Below are positions 8,378 through 17,388 of a DNA stretch of 64,000 bases, piece by piece (within the stretch, counting starts at the first letter, position 1; each line of letters starts with the position of its first letter). Below the pieces are notes generated by a model, which worked only from the letters and a program-made list of their open reading frames with translations, was not told the DNA's origin and did no database searches. The translations under genes and the position numbers were made by a program. This DNA comes from CF-162 sp963667205 (GTDB taxonomy: Bacteria; Chloroflexota; Dehalococcoidia; SM23-28-2; RBG-16-64-32), in assembly GCA_963667205.1 (NCBI GenBank), contig OY762959.1, forward strand, positions 1,116,001 to 1,180,000, written 5' to 3'.

Positions 8378-10414
8378 ATGACCCGAATCCCGTGGTACAT
8401 GGCCCTGGGCGCCACAGTCGCGGTCGCTATATCTGTTCTCACGCTCATGCCCGCTGGCGATAGCCAGGCAGTTGTCACTTTCGCTGTTGACAGCACTCTG
8501 GACGAGGTGGACGCCACGATCGGCGACGGCCTCTGCGTGAGCACGCCGAGCGGAAAGTGCACCGTGCGCGCCGCCATCCAGGAGACGAACGCGCTCGTCG
8601 GTAAGGACATCATCGACGTTCCCGTCGGCACCTACACGCTGACAATCCTCGGCGTCAGCGAAGACGCAGCAGCCTCAGGCGACCTCGACATCACCGACGA
8701 CGTCAAGATCGACGGCGCCAGCGGCATCGCCGAGATCGACGGCGACCTTATCGACCGTGTGTTCGACATCGACCCCGGCGACACAGCGATCGACGTTGAA
8801 CTGTTCGACCTGCGCATAACCAACGGCATGACGGTGGCGACCGAGTACGGCGCCGGCGTCAACTCCGGCAGCAGCTCCACGACGAGCCTGCACATCGAGC
8901 GCACGTTCTTCGATGACAACACGACCGCCGATTTCGGCGGAGGCTTGTTCAACGCCAGTGACCTCACGCTCGTGGACGTCGAGTTCCGCAACAACATGGC
9001 GAAAGACGGCGGCGGATACTACGAGGGCGGCACCACCGTCGCCAGCCTGACGAACGTTAACTTCTTCGAGAACACCGCAACGGACGACGCCGGCGCAATC
9101 TACCTGGCGACGACCGCCATCACGCTGGACCGCGGCCTCTTCTACGAGAACACGGCCGTCGATCGCGGCGGCGCCGTTCTCGCTGAGGAATCGTTCACCC
9201 TCACAACGGGCTCGTTTCACAAGAACACGGCCGACATGGGCGGCGCGTTCTTCGCCACCTCTGGCGCCGCGGTCACGATTCACGACGTGACGATGGACGA
9301 CAACGGCGCGACGACTTCCGGCGGCGCCGTCTACAACCTGGAGGCCTTCGACATGACCTCCTCCACCGTCAAGTCCAACGTGGCGGGAGTCGACGGCGGC
9401 GGGTTCTTGAACTCCGGCGCCGGTATCCTCGACCTGCGCAACGTGACGATCAGCGGCAACCAGGCCAAGGTCAACGGCGGCGGCGTCGCCAACTACGGCG
9501 ACCTCGTCGACATGAACAACGTCACGACCACGCTCAACATCGCCGACTCTGACACGAACGCAAGCGGTACGGGAGGCGGCGCCTTCGCCATGTCCACAGT
9601 CGGCCTCGACTTCGAAATCAGCAACACGATCATCGGCAACAACGGCTTCCCGGCTTCCAGCCCCGATTGCGCCGGGCCGATCACCTCCGCCGGCTACAAC
9701 CTGATCGAGGACACGACCGGCTGCGCCATCGGCGGCATCCTCACCGGCAACATCACGGGCGTTGACCCGATCCTGATCAACCTCCAGGCCAACGGCGGCA
9801 ACACGCTAACGCACCTCCTCGGCGCCGCCAGCGCGGCCCGAGACACCGGCAGCCCGGTGCCTCCCGGATCGGCCGTCGATTCTTGCGCAACGATCGACCA
9901 GCGCGAGCTCTCGCGCCCGCGTGACGGCAACGGAGACGGCATCGCCGTCTGCGACATCGGCGCCCTGGAAGCGTTCGGCAGCGCACCGACGGCGACGCCT
10001 TTCGGCACCGGGTCGCCCACGGCAACCGCCTCGGCGACGCCAACGCCAACGCCAAGCCCATCGCCGACAGGGACTACGGGGTCCACCACGTCGCCCTCGC
10101 CGAGTCCAACGGCCACTCCGGCGCCGGTCCAGCTCATCTGGGGAGACGCCAACTGTCTCGCCGGCATCAACCCGGTCGACTCACTGACGGTGCTGCGCGC
10201 GGACGCCGGTCTGTTCGTCCTGCTGGGCGAACCTTGTGCACCGCCGGGCGACATCGGCCTCTTCGACGGCATCTCGCGCACTTGGGCCGACTTCGACTGC
10301 GACCTCAGCATGAGCCCCATCGACGCGCTGAAGATCCTCCAATTCGACTCGGGCTTCCAGCCGATCCAGACCGGCGACTGCCCGAACTACGGTGACCTGG
10401 TGACGCTGACGTAA
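8378..10414 (+). CDS. Exported beta-helix protein with choice-of-anchor and dockerin-like modules
   Basis: A 678-residue intact paralogue of the preceding gene. There is an N-terminal hydrophobic signal segment (residues about 5-32), a CSLREAI-related block (LCVSTPSGKCTVRAAIQETN, about 49-68), then roughly 400 residues of parallel beta-helix with repeated GGG turns and N-rich strands. A block with SCATIDQRELSRPRDGN and CDIGALE resembles choice-of-anchor domains. After a T/P/S-rich linker come two dockerin-like EF-hand loops, INPVDSLTVLRADAGL and MSPIDALKILQFDSG. The dockerin may bind a cohesin partner or calcium; no cohesin is seen in this window. Probably a surface adhesin or polysaccharide-binding protein; catalysis not evident. 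Confidence 0.8.
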   Translation: MTRIPWYMALGATVAVAISVLTLMPAGDSQAVVTFAVDSTLDEVDATIGDGLCVSTPSGKCTVRAAIQETNALVGKDIIDVPVGTYTLTILGVSEDAAASGDLDITDDVKIDGASGIAEIDGDLIDRVFDIDPGDTAIDVELFDLRITNGMTVATEYGAGVNSGSSSTTSLHIERTFFDDNTTADFGGGLFNASDLTLVDVEFRNNMAKDGGGYYEGGTTVASLTNVNFFENTATDDAGAIYLATTAITLDRGLFYENTAVDRGGAVLAEESFTLTTGSFHKNTADMGGAFFATSGAAVTIHDVTMDDNGATTSGGAVYNLEAFDMTSSTVKSNVAGVDGGGFLNSGAGILDLRNVTISGNQAKVNGGGVANYGDLVDMNNVTTTLNIADSDTNASGTGGGAFAMSTVGLDFEISNTIIGNNGFPASSPDCAGPITSAGYNLIEDTTGCAIGGILTGNITGVDPILINLQANGGNTLTHLLGAASAARDTGSPVPPGSAVDSCATIDQRELSRPRDGNGDGIAVCDIGALEAFGSAPTATPFGTGSPTATASATPTPTPSPSPTGTTGSTTSPSPSPTATPAPVQLIWGDANCLAGINPVDSLTVLRADAGLFVLLGEPCAPPGDIGLFDGISRTWADFDCDLSMSPIDALKILQFDSGFQPIQTGDCPNYGDLVTLT

Positions 10415-10415
10415 G

Positions 10416-12305
10416 TTGCCGCGAGTGAGGCCTGCGAGGGCCGTTATTCGAGCGCTACCTCGCCTCGCTCTCGTTGCGGCCGCGGCCGGCGCGATCGTCG
10501 CCTTCGCCGCCGTCGTCTCCTTCGGCCCCGGGCCGGAGACCGCGCGCGCCGGCGGTCCCATCGTCACCCGTACCGACGATCCAGCGCCCGACGGCTGCAA
10601 CCCCGACGATTGCTCGCTGCGGGAAGCGATCATCGGCACTTCCGGCGGCGAGACGATAACGTTCAACATCCCTGGCGTCGGACCGCACGTAATTCAGCCG
10701 ACCACCACGCTGCCGGGACTGACTGATTCCGTATCGATCGACGGCTACACGCAGCCTGGAGCAAACCCGAACACGGCCGCCGCCTGGCAGCCGGGCAACG
10801 CCTCGCTGCAAATCGTCATCGACGGTTCGGCTGCCGGCGACGCAAACGGACTCACCATCGGTGGCACAAGCGTGATCGTCCGTGGCCTCGTAATCGGCAA
10901 CTTCTCGCGCAACGGTGTCATGGTGACAGCCTTTGGCAACGGCTCGATCCTGGGGAGCTACCTGGGAACAGACCAGACAGGTACCGTCGCAGCGCCCAAC
11001 GGCGGCTCCGGCGTCAGCATCCACGGTTCGGGCAGCGCGGTCGGTGGCCGATCGGCAGATGAAAGGAACCTTATCTCCGGGAACACCGAGGAGGGGGTAG
11101 TGATGTCCGGCGAGGGAGCAATCCTGATCGCCGGCAACTTCATCGGTACCGACGTCACCGGGGCAGCGCCGCTGCCGAACGGCGGCGACGGCGTCTGGTT
11201 GCGAAACGGCCCCGCCACCCAGATCGGGGAGTCCGACCCCGGCGCCGGCAACCTGATATCCGGGAACGGGCGCCACGGGCTGACGCTGGAAGGCCCCGGC
11301 GTCCACAGCGTACAGATTCGCGGCAACCGCATCGGCACGGCGGGCAACGGGCAGACCCCCCTCCCCAACACCGGCCACGGTGTTTACGTGGCCCTCGGCG
11401 CGTTCGGCAACACGATCGGTGGCGTCTCGATGGCCAACTGGAACACGATCGCTTTCAACGGCGGCGATGCGCTCTCGCTGGGAGTCAGCGCCGGCGTCGA
11501 CAACTACCTCGACCCGAACCGTGTCCATTCGAACGCCGGCCTCGGTGTCGACCTCAAGGACGACGGCGTCACGCTGAACGACCAGGACGACCCGGACACC
11601 GGCCCCAACGGCGTCCAGAACTTTCCGGTGGTCACCCGCGCCGAAGTGGTCAACGGAATACTGGAGGTTGACGGCACCCTGAACAGCGTCCAGGGCCTCT
11701 TCTACCCGATCTTCATCTTCGCCAACCGCGAGTGCGACCCGTCCGGATACGGCGAAGGCGAGCGCTTCCTCGGCGAAGACTTCGCCACGGGCATCGGCCC
11801 CGACTTCATCTTCGAGGCGACCATCGAGCTGCCCGTCTTCGACGGCGAGTACATCACCACCTCCGCCTCGAACCCGGAAAGCACTTCGGAATTCTCGGAG
11901 TGCGTGGCGATCGTCGGCGCGCCGTCGCCCACACCTTCGCCTTCACCAACACCATCGCCGACGCCGACGCCGGCCGGTGTCCCTCGCATCTGGGGGGATC
12001 TGGACTGCGCGAACGGCGTCAACCCGATCGATTCGCTGCAGGCTCTGCGCAGCGATGCCGGGCTCACGGTCATCCAGCCGGCGGGCTGTCCCCTGCTCGG
12101 CGTGGAGGCGCAGGTTAACGGCCTCGCCCGCATCGGGGGCTTCGTCGACTGCAGCCTGGCGCTCGGCCCGGTGGACTCGCTCAAGATCCTGCGTCATGAC
12201 GCTGGATTGCCCGTCGGCCAGGCGGCCGGCTGCCCGGGCATGGGCAGCCAGATCTTCGTCCGCCTCGCACCGGCTTTGACGCGCGGCCCCCATCGCCTAC
12301 GATAG
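10416..12305 (+). CDS. Exported CSLREA-type beta-helix protein with dockerin-like repeats
   Basis: A 629-residue protein; TTG at 10416 lies one nucleotide after the previous stop (a GTG at 10425 is an alternative), so translation may be coupled. It has a signal sequence with a long hydrophobic core, then the exact motif CSLREAI (about residues 66-72). The beta-helix differs from its neighbours: it contains repeats of the type NLISGNxxxGV and GNFIGTDVTG, as in NosD/pectate-lyase-like helices. The C-terminus has a P/S/T linker (TPSPSPTPSPTP) and two dockerin-like loops, VNPIDSLQALRSDAGL and LGPVDSLKILRHDAGL. It is third of three adjacent related surface proteins, suggesting gene-family expansion. 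Confidence 0.8.
   Translation: MPRVRPARAVIRALPRLALVAAAAGAIVAFAAVVSFGPGPETARAGGPIVTRTDDPAPDGCNPDDCSLREAIIGTSGGETITFNIPGVGPHVIQPTTTLPGLTDSVSIDGYTQPGANPNTAAAWQPGNASLQIVIDGSAAGDANGLTIGGTSVIVRGLVIGNFSRNGVMVTAFGNGSILGSYLGTDQTGTVAAPNGGSGVSIHGSGSAVGGRSADERNLISGNTEEGVVMSGEGAILIAGNFIGTDVTGAAPLPNGGDGVWLRNGPATQIGESDPGAGNLISGNGRHGLTLEGPGVHSVQIRGNRIGTAGNGQTPLPNTGHGVYVALGAFGNTIGGVSMANWNTIAFNGGDALSLGVSAGVDNYLDPNRVHSNAGLGVDLKDDGVTLNDQDDPDTGPNGVQNFPVVTRAEVVNGILEVDGTLNSVQGLFYPIFIFANRECDPSGYGEGERFLGEDFATGIGPDFIFEATIELPVFDGEYITTSASNPESTSEFSECVAIVGAPSPTPSPSPTPSPTPTPAGVPRIWGDLDCANGVNPIDSLQALRSDAGLTVIQPAGCPLLGVEAQVNGLARIGGFVDCSLALGPVDSLKILRHDAGLPVGQAAGCPGMGSQIFVRLAPALTRGPHRLR
12276..12303 (+). promoter_or_regulatory. 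Promoter candidate for SDR gene
   Basis: TTGACG at 12276-12281, 16-nt spacer, TACGAT at 12298-12303, overlapping the end of the beta-helix gene and about 30 nt before the ATG at 12334. Confidence 0.5.
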
Positions 12306-12333
12306 AGCGCGCCATGCCCCTGAGAGAACGATC

Positions 12334-13086
12334 ATGGACCTTGAGCTAAGCGGCCGCGTCGCGATCGTCGGCGGCGCATCGCAGGGCATTGGCCGCGCGA
12401 CCGCGCTGACGCTGGCGGCCGAAGGCTGCGACGTCGTCCTCGCCGCGCGCCGCGAGGACGCCCTCCGCGAAGCCGCCGCCGAGGCCGAGAAGGCCGGCGC
12501 TCGGGTGCTCGCTGTGCCGGCCGACCTCTCCAGCGCGCAGGACGCGGAGCGCCTCGTCGCCGCGGCGGTCGAGCGCTTCGGGCGGGTCGACGCCCTCGTC
12601 ACGAGCATCCACCACTCGCCCCCGGGCACCGGGGACTCCGACTGGCAGAAGTCGTTCGACGTGCTCTTCATGCCGGCTGCCCGGCTGACCCGCCTGGTAG
12701 CGCCGCACATGGCAAGCGGCGGCGCGATCGTTCACCTGTCGTCGATCTGGGGCAAGGAATCGGGCGGGCGGCCGGCCTACAACGCGATGAAGGCCGCCCT
12801 GATCAGCCACGCCAAGGCGATGGCCCGCGAGCTGGCGGGCGCCGGCATCCGCGTCAACACCGTCGCGCCGGGCTCCGTCAGCGCGGCGGGCGGCACGTGG
12901 TGGAAGCGTCAGCAGGAGGAGCCGGAGGCGATGGCGCGCTTCACGGCCGAGAACATACCGCTGGGCCGCTTTGGAACGGCGGAGGAGATCGCCAACGTCG
13001 TCGCCTTCCTCTGCTCGCCGAAGGCGTCGTGGGTCACCGGCGCCACGGTCGTCGTCGACGGCGGCCAGAGCCACGCCAACGCCTGA
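12334..13086 (+). CDS. Short-chain dehydrogenase/reductase (SDR)
   Basis: A 250-residue classical SDR. Rossmann motif GGASQGIGRATAL (about residues 13-25), the acidic/Arg coenzyme region AARRED, HLSSIWGKESGGRPAYNAMKAAL with the Ser-Tyr-Lys triad (YxxxK intact), and the C-terminal SWVTGATVVVDGGQ. It is close to 3-oxoacyl-ACP-reductase-like SDRs, but the substrate is not identifiable. The AAR pattern after strand 2 suggests NADP(H). The stop overlaps the ATG of the next gene through ATGA-type coupling (TGATG). Confidence 0.85.
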   Translation: MDLELSGRVAIVGGASQGIGRATALTLAAEGCDVVLAARREDALREAAAEAEKAGARVLAVPADLSSAQDAERLVAAAVERFGRVDALVTSIHHSPPGTGDSDWQKSFDVLFMPAARLTRLVAPHMASGGAIVHLSSIWGKESGGRPAYNAMKAALISHAKAMARELAGAGIRVNTVAPGSVSAAGGTWWKRQQEEPEAMARFTAENIPLGRFGTAEEIANVVAFLCSPKASWVTGATVVVDGGQSHANA

Positions 13087-13579
13087 TGGCCGGAGGAGGC
13101 GCACTGCCGGACGGCCTGCGCCTGCGCCGCTACGAACCGGCCGACAACGACCAGGTGTGGGCGCTGCACTGGGAGGGCGTGCTGGGCACGACGCGCGACT
13201 ATCCTAAGGTCGACCCGAAGTACGACGAGGACCTGACGCGCCTCGAGGAAGTGTACCTGGCGGACGGCGCCAACTTCTGGGTCGTCGAATCGCCGGACTC
13301 ACTCGTGGGGATGGCCGCCATCGGACGCGTCGATGCGGCGACGGGGCGCCTGCGACGCATGCGTGTGACCAGGGCCTGGCGGCGAAGGGGCGTGGCGAAG
13401 GCGCTCCTTAGCGAGCGATCGCCTTCTGCCGGGCCTGCGGCTACGAACGCCTGACCCTCGACACGACCGAGCATCAGACGGCCGCCCAGAGCATGTACGA
13501 GAACGCCGGATTCGCCAGGCTGGGCCAGCGGACGCTCGGGCCGTTCGTCGTCTACGACTACACGCTCGAGCTGGCCTGA
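13086..13579 (+). CDS. GNAT-family N-acetyltransferase, interrupted by a one-base deletion
   Basis: Begins at ATG 13086, overlapping the SDR stop by one base. The first frame gives a GNAT N-terminus and the acetyl-CoA loop region RMRVTRAWRRRGVAKALL, then terminates at 13454 in unrelated sequence. The homologous continuation (AIAFCRACGYERLTLDTTE, then AQSMYENAGFARLGQR, typical GNAT motif B) is one frame over, from GCG 13415 to TGA 13577-13579. Only two bases (13413-13414) stand where a codon is expected, so one base is missing. Pseudogene or sequencing error; the acceptor substrate is unknown. Confidence 0.7.
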
Positions 13580-13587
13580 GCGGCGCC

Positions 13588-14742
13588 CTAGATCCCGGCG
13601 GAGACGCCGATGATGCGGCCGATGACGAACGTCACGATCGCCGCGACGGCACCGATGGCGACCTGGCGCCCACCGCTGTAGATCGAGCTGCGTCCGGTAA
13701 ACAGCGAGACGCCCGCACCGACGGCGAAGAGCGCAACGGCGCTGAGAGCTGCGCTGGCGACGATATAGCCGGTGCTGGCGTCGCCGAAGAGGAACGGGAT
13801 CACAGGCAGGAACGCACCGACCGCAAACGCCAGAAGGGAGCTGCTCGCCGCGCCCCACGGCGCGCCAAGCTGCGACGGATCGAGGCCGAGCTCCTCCCGC
13901 ACGAGTGTGTCGAGGGCAACTTCGGGGTCCTCCATCAGGCGCGCTGCCGTCGTCTCCGCCTCTTCGCGGCTCAGGCCTTTCGCCCGGTAGATCAGCGACA
14001 GCTCGCGTTGCTCCTCCTCCGGTGAGATCTCAAGCTCCTGCCGTTCCAGATCGATCTGGCGTTCGAAAAGCTCACGCTGCGAGCGCATCGATACGTATTC
14101 GCCGGCGGCCATAGAGAACGCGCCGGCGAGCAGGCCCGCGATGCCGGCCAGCAGCACGAAGCTGCCTTCCGCTTGCGCCCCGGCGACGCCCATCACGAGC
14201 GCGGTGTTGGAAACGAGACCATCGCTCGCGCCGAAGATGGCCGCCCGCAACGTCCCACTGGTGGCCGAGCTGTGCCAGCTCTCTCGGCTCGCGATGGAGT
14301 CCGACGGCTCTGCGTCGCGGCCTCGCTCCAGCCGCGACATCACGCGGCGGTGCTCGCGCTCGTCCGGCGCCATCGCCTGGGCGGCCTCGTCCTGCCCCAT
14401 ATAGGCGACGAACGCCCCGGCCTCCATTGAGCGCACGATCGGCAGCATCGAGCGCACGCCGAAAACGCGCGCGCCGACGCCGATCAGGCGCGCCTTGAAG
14501 CTGGGACCGCGCTCTCCGGGCTCTACGCCGGCGTCGCGCAGCTTCTGGCGCCAGACTTCGGCGTGGTGCTCCTCGACCTCGGCCAGCTCCTCGAATATCT
14601 TGCGCCGCGCCGGAACCTTCTCGATGCCAGCGAGCATGTTGTAGACGGCGATGCCGTCGATCTCAGCGGCGAGGTTCTCCCGGTAGCGCTTGATCGCCTG
14701 GCGGGAAGTCTCTTCTTTTGGCGGCGTCGCTTCAGGGGACAT
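13588..14742 (-). CDS. Ferritin-like domain fused to VIT1/CCC1-type metal transporter
   Basis: A 384-residue protein. Residues about 10-140 form a rubrerythrin/ferritin-like helical domain with Glu/His ligands (ENLAAEIDGIAVYNML, EELAEVEEHHAEVW, DEREHRR). Residues about 160-384 form a VIT1/CCC1 membrane domain, opening with RAAIFGASDGLVSNTALVMGVAGA, and GAFSMAAGEYVSMRSQRELFERQ, with about five membrane helices. Such fusions are known and are thought to load iron or manganese from the ferritin-like domain into the transporter. Full length for the fused family. It lies alone, convergent with the GNAT gene. Confidence 0.85.
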   Translation of the reverse strand: MSPEATPPKEETSRQAIKRYRENLAAEIDGIAVYNMLAGIEKVPARRKIFEELAEVEEHHAEVWRQKLRDAGVEPGERGPSFKARLIGVGARVFGVRSMLPIVRSMEAGAFVAYMGQDEAAQAMAPDEREHRRVMSRLERGRDAEPSDSIASRESWHSSATSGTLRAAIFGASDGLVSNTALVMGVAGAQAEGSFVLLAGIAGLLAGAFSMAAGEYVSMRSQRELFERQIDLERQELEISPEEEQRELSLIYRAKGLSREEAETTAARLMEDPEVALDTLVREELGLDPSQLGAPWGAASSSLLAFAVGAFLPVIPFLFGDASTGYIVASAALSAVALFAVGAGVSLFTGRSSIYSGGRQVAIGAVAAIVTFVIGRIIGVSAGI

Positions 14743-14798
14743 CGGTCTCGGTGCAGTTTAGCGCGACGGTCGTGTGTGAGTACACGACCGGCCCGGCG

Positions 14799-15575
14799 TC
14801 AGACGTGGCTGAGCGCGCCGCCCTCGACCCAGACGACCTGGCCGGTGAGGTAGACCGACACGTCGGCCGCGAGATAGACGGCGATGCCTGCGATCTCCTC
14901 CGGCCTGGCGAGGCGCTTGTGGGGCAGAAAGCGCTCCAGCTTCGAGCGCGCCTCGTCGTCTCCGACCATCGCCATGCCTTCCGTCCAGCCGGCGCCGATC
15001 GCGTTCACGCGGATGCCGCTGCGGGCCCATTCCAGCGCCAGCGCGCGCGTCAGGTTGAGCACGCCGGCCTGCGCCGAGCAGTAAGCAGATCCGTTGGCGA
15101 GGCCGCGCTCGCCCAGCACCGAAGAGACGTTGATGATGCTCCCACCCGGATGATCGTCCGCCAACATCCGCTGGCCCACGGCCCGGGCGGCGAGGAACGG
15201 CCCGCCGAGGTTCGCGTCGATCACGCGCCGCCACTCCGCGAACGTGATCTCCGGGGCCGGCTTGGCGAACGGCAGTTCATGCGCGTTTACGAGGGTATCG
15301 ATGCCGCCGAGTTCGCCCGCGGCCCGCTCGAAGAGTGCACTCACGTCCACCTCGTCCGCGGCGTCGATCGCCTGCGCGAACCCCTTGCGGTCGAGCGCCC
15401 AGATCTCGTTCGCGCACGAGTTGGCGAGCGTCTCTTCTTCCTTCGAGGAGGTCGTCGTCGCCACCGCGACATCCGAGCCGGCCTCTGCCAGCGCGACGGC
15501 GATCGCGCGACCGATCGGGCTCGATCCGCCGATCACGAGCGCCCTCTTACCGTCGAGCGAGAACTGGTCCCGCAT
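14799..15575 (-). CDS. SDR-family protein with Gln in place of the catalytic Lys
   Basis: A 258-residue SDR: VIGGSSPIGRAIAVAL Rossmann motif (about 14-29), NVSSVLGERGLANGSAYCSAQAGVL in the active-site region, and C-terminal VYLTGQVVWVEGGALS. The canonical YxxxK is YCSAQ here (codon CAG), so the catalytic Lys is absent while Tyr and the upstream Ser remain. The N-terminal NAG is also replaced (NAHELPFAKP). Reduced activity or a different proton relay is possible. Its start overlaps the stop of the next upstream SDR by 4 nt (ATGA), so the two are co-translated and may form a hetero-oligomer. Confidence 0.75.
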   Translation of the reverse strand: MRDQFSLDGKRALVIGGSSPIGRAIAVALAEAGSDVAVATTTSSKEEETLANSCANEIWALDRKGFAQAIDAADEVDVSALFERAAGELGGIDTLVNAHELPFAKPAPEITFAEWRRVIDANLGGPFLAARAVGQRMLADDHPGGSIINVSSVLGERGLANGSAYCSAQAGVLNLTRALALEWARSGIRVNAIGAGWTEGMAMVGDDEARSKLERFLPHKRLARPEEIAGIAVYLAADVSVYLTGQVVWVEGGALSHV

Positions 15576-16384
15576 CAGGCGCCCTCCGGGAGCGGCACGA
15601 CGGGCGCGAAGCCGGTCGGTCCGTGGCCGCCGGCGAGCCCGCCACCGTCAAGGATGATGACCTGGCCGTTCATGTACGACGTGAGGCCCGAGGCGAGAAC
15701 GACGACCAGCGGCCCGAGCTCTTCGTCTTGGCCCAGGCGGCCCATCGGCGTGAATTTGCCGTGACGCCACCGCTCGACGCGCTCCGGGTCGCCGTGGGGA
15801 AAGAGGCCGGGGGCGATCAGGTTGGACTGTATCTCCGGCGCATAATTGATCGCCAACGCGCGGGTGAAGTTGATGAGCCCGGCCTTGGCCGAAGTGTAGA
15901 TGAAGTTGTTTGTGGCGGCGCGATACCCGAAGCCGGACGTCACATTGATGATTTTGCCCGCGCCTTCCTCCAGCATGTGTGGGATCGCCGCTCGTGAGCA
16001 GTACATCGCGCCGGTCAGGTTGGTAGCGATGCCGACTCGCCAGGACTCGTCTTCCATCTCTGTGAGCGCGCTGGCCATCCCCGGGGTGACGCCGCCGGCG
16101 TTGTTGACGAGGATATCGATCCGCCCATATTCCGACATCGTCGCATCAATCATCGCGCCGACCGAGCCGGAATCCGTCACGTCGCAAGACACCCAGAGGG
16201 CCGTCCGCCCTTTCGCCCCCACCAGGTCAGCGGTCTCCTCAAGCTGCGTCTGAGTGCGGGCGGTGAGGACGAGGTCCGCACCGGCGTCGGCCAGGGCCAG
16301 CGCCATCGCCCGGCCAAGACCACGGCCGGCCCCGGTGACCACCGCCACCTTGCCAGTGAGGTTCAGCTTATCGAGGACGGACAT
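15575..16384 (-). CDS. Short-chain dehydrogenase/reductase
   Basis: A 269-residue classical SDR with all motifs: VTGAGRGLGRAMALAL (about 17-32), NNAGG (about 93-97), NVTSGFGYRAATNNFIYTSAKAGL with Ser, Tyr and Lys of the triad, and YMNGQVIILDGGGLAGG. Similar proteins reduce 3-oxoacyl or sugar substrates; the actual substrate is unknown. GGAGG lies just before its ATG (at about 16390 on this strand). It is the upstream member of a pair with the Lys-less SDR at 14799-15575. Confidence 0.8.
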   Translation of the reverse strand: MSVLDKLNLTGKVAVVTGAGRGLGRAMALALADAGADLVLTARTQTQLEETADLVGAKGRTALWVSCDVTDSGSVGAMIDATMSEYGRIDILVNNAGGVTPGMASALTEMEDESWRVGIATNLTGAMYCSRAAIPHMLEEGAGKIINVTSGFGYRAATNNFIYTSAKAGLINFTRALAINYAPEIQSNLIAPGLFPHGDPERVERWRHGKFTPMGRLGQDEELGPLVVVLASGLTSYMNGQVIILDGGGLAGGHGPTGFAPVVPLPEGA

Positions 16385-16416
16385 CGGGCCTCCTGCTTTC
16401 GTTGCGCCAGCCCAGC

Positions 16417-16806
16417 TTACGGCCCTGCTTGTTCGCCAGCAACCGCGCGGATCACGGCGCCGGCGTCGGCGGCGATGACGTAGACCCCGCCACCCGTCCG
16501 CCCCATCTCCTTGCGCGCGAGCGGCTCGGAAATGGCCCGCGTCTCCGCGACACCCGTCGTGTCGACGAAGGCGTCGAGGCCGCCGAGCGACTTCCCCACC
16601 TGGCGCACCATGACGCGCAGCGCCGCCTGGTTCGAGCCGTCGATCGCCTGGCTCATCGCCGCGCGCAGCCGTCGCGACAGGCGCTGCACGCTGAAGGCGG
16701 CCTCGGCGTCAACCGTCGATGCTACGAGCGCCACCGTCGCGCCGGCAGCCGCCAGCGCTTCAGCGCAATCGCGGCCAAGCGCGCTTTCGGCGCCGAGGAC
16801 GAGCAC
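16417..16806 (-). CDS. Truncated SDR-like protein
   Basis: 129 residues from a GTG (MLVLGAESALGRDCAEAL), resembling the first half of an SDR: a nucleotide-binding loop without the usual TG, and a GGLDAFVDTTGVAETRAI segment corresponding to the NAG region. It then jumps to a short C-terminus (GGGVYVIAADAGAVIRAV) with no YxxxK. About 120 residues of a normal SDR are missing. Possibly an internally deleted relic; homology to the preceding phrase LPGLSGKR just upstream suggests the true start may be a CTG. It lies between the SDR pair and a DinB-like gene on the same strand. Confidence 0.5.
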   Translation of the reverse strand: MLVLGAESALGRDCAEALAAAGATVALVASTVDAEAAFSVQRLSRRLRAAMSQAIDGSNQAALRVMVRQVGKSLGGLDAFVDTTGVAETRAISEPLARKEMGRTGGGVYVIAADAGAVIRAVAGEQAGP

Positions 16807-16834
16807 GCGCTTGCCGGAGAGCCCTGGCAGGCGC

Positions 16835-17305
16835 TTAGCCCCCGAAGCGGCTGAAGGCTTCGTACACGTGGTGGATGCCGTGCAGGCCGATTGAACTGGC
16901 CAGGATGTCTGAGACCGGCACGCTTTCAGAGAGGAACCGGCGCTTGGCCTGCAACTGGTCGTCCGGCACGCCCTTCACGTACTCGATCAGCTCGCCGTAG
17001 TTCGTCTCGAACGCTTGCATGATCTGGGCGGGCTCCATCGCCTCCATCTGGCTGACGGACTGCGCGTTCATGGCGTTGATATCCATGCCGCTGGAGATGT
17101 CAGTGCCTTCCGGGGCGGCTGCCAGGCCGGCACCGAGCTGCGGCACGATCTTGGCCGTTGCCGCCAGGTGGCAGTACACCCGCCGCGGCGTCCAACCGGA
17201 TTCGCGCTTGACATCCCATTCGCCCTCGGCGAACAGAGCCGTCGTGCGCTTTCCCTCCCGCACCGTCAGTTCAAGCGCCTGGATGATGTCGTCTCGATTT
17301 GCCAT
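16835..17305 (-). CDS. DinB-superfamily protein
   Basis: A 156-residue DinB-like four-helix bundle. It has GWTPRRVYCHLAATAKIVP with the first His, and IGLHGIHHVYEAF near the C-terminus supplying the HxxxH-type pair. Likely metal-binding; the reaction is unknown. The ATG at 17305 has a GGAGGA ribosome binding site. It lies downstream of the aminotransferase and gcv genes on the same strand, 83 nt after the aminotransferase stop, and may be part of that transcript. Confidence 0.7.
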   Translation of the reverse strand: MANRDDIIQALELTVREGKRTTALFAEGEWDVKRESGWTPRRVYCHLAATAKIVPQLGAGLAAAPEGTDISSGMDINAMNAQSVSQMEAMEPAQIMQAFETNYGELIEYVKGVPDDQLQAKRRFLSESVPVSDILASSIGLHGIHHVYEAFSRFGG

Positions 17306-17388
17306 CTCGTCCTCCTTCTATCCTGCGACGGATTCTAGCGCGCGCTAAGGCAAATGAATAGCGACCTTGGTCACATTTCCGGGGCGGG

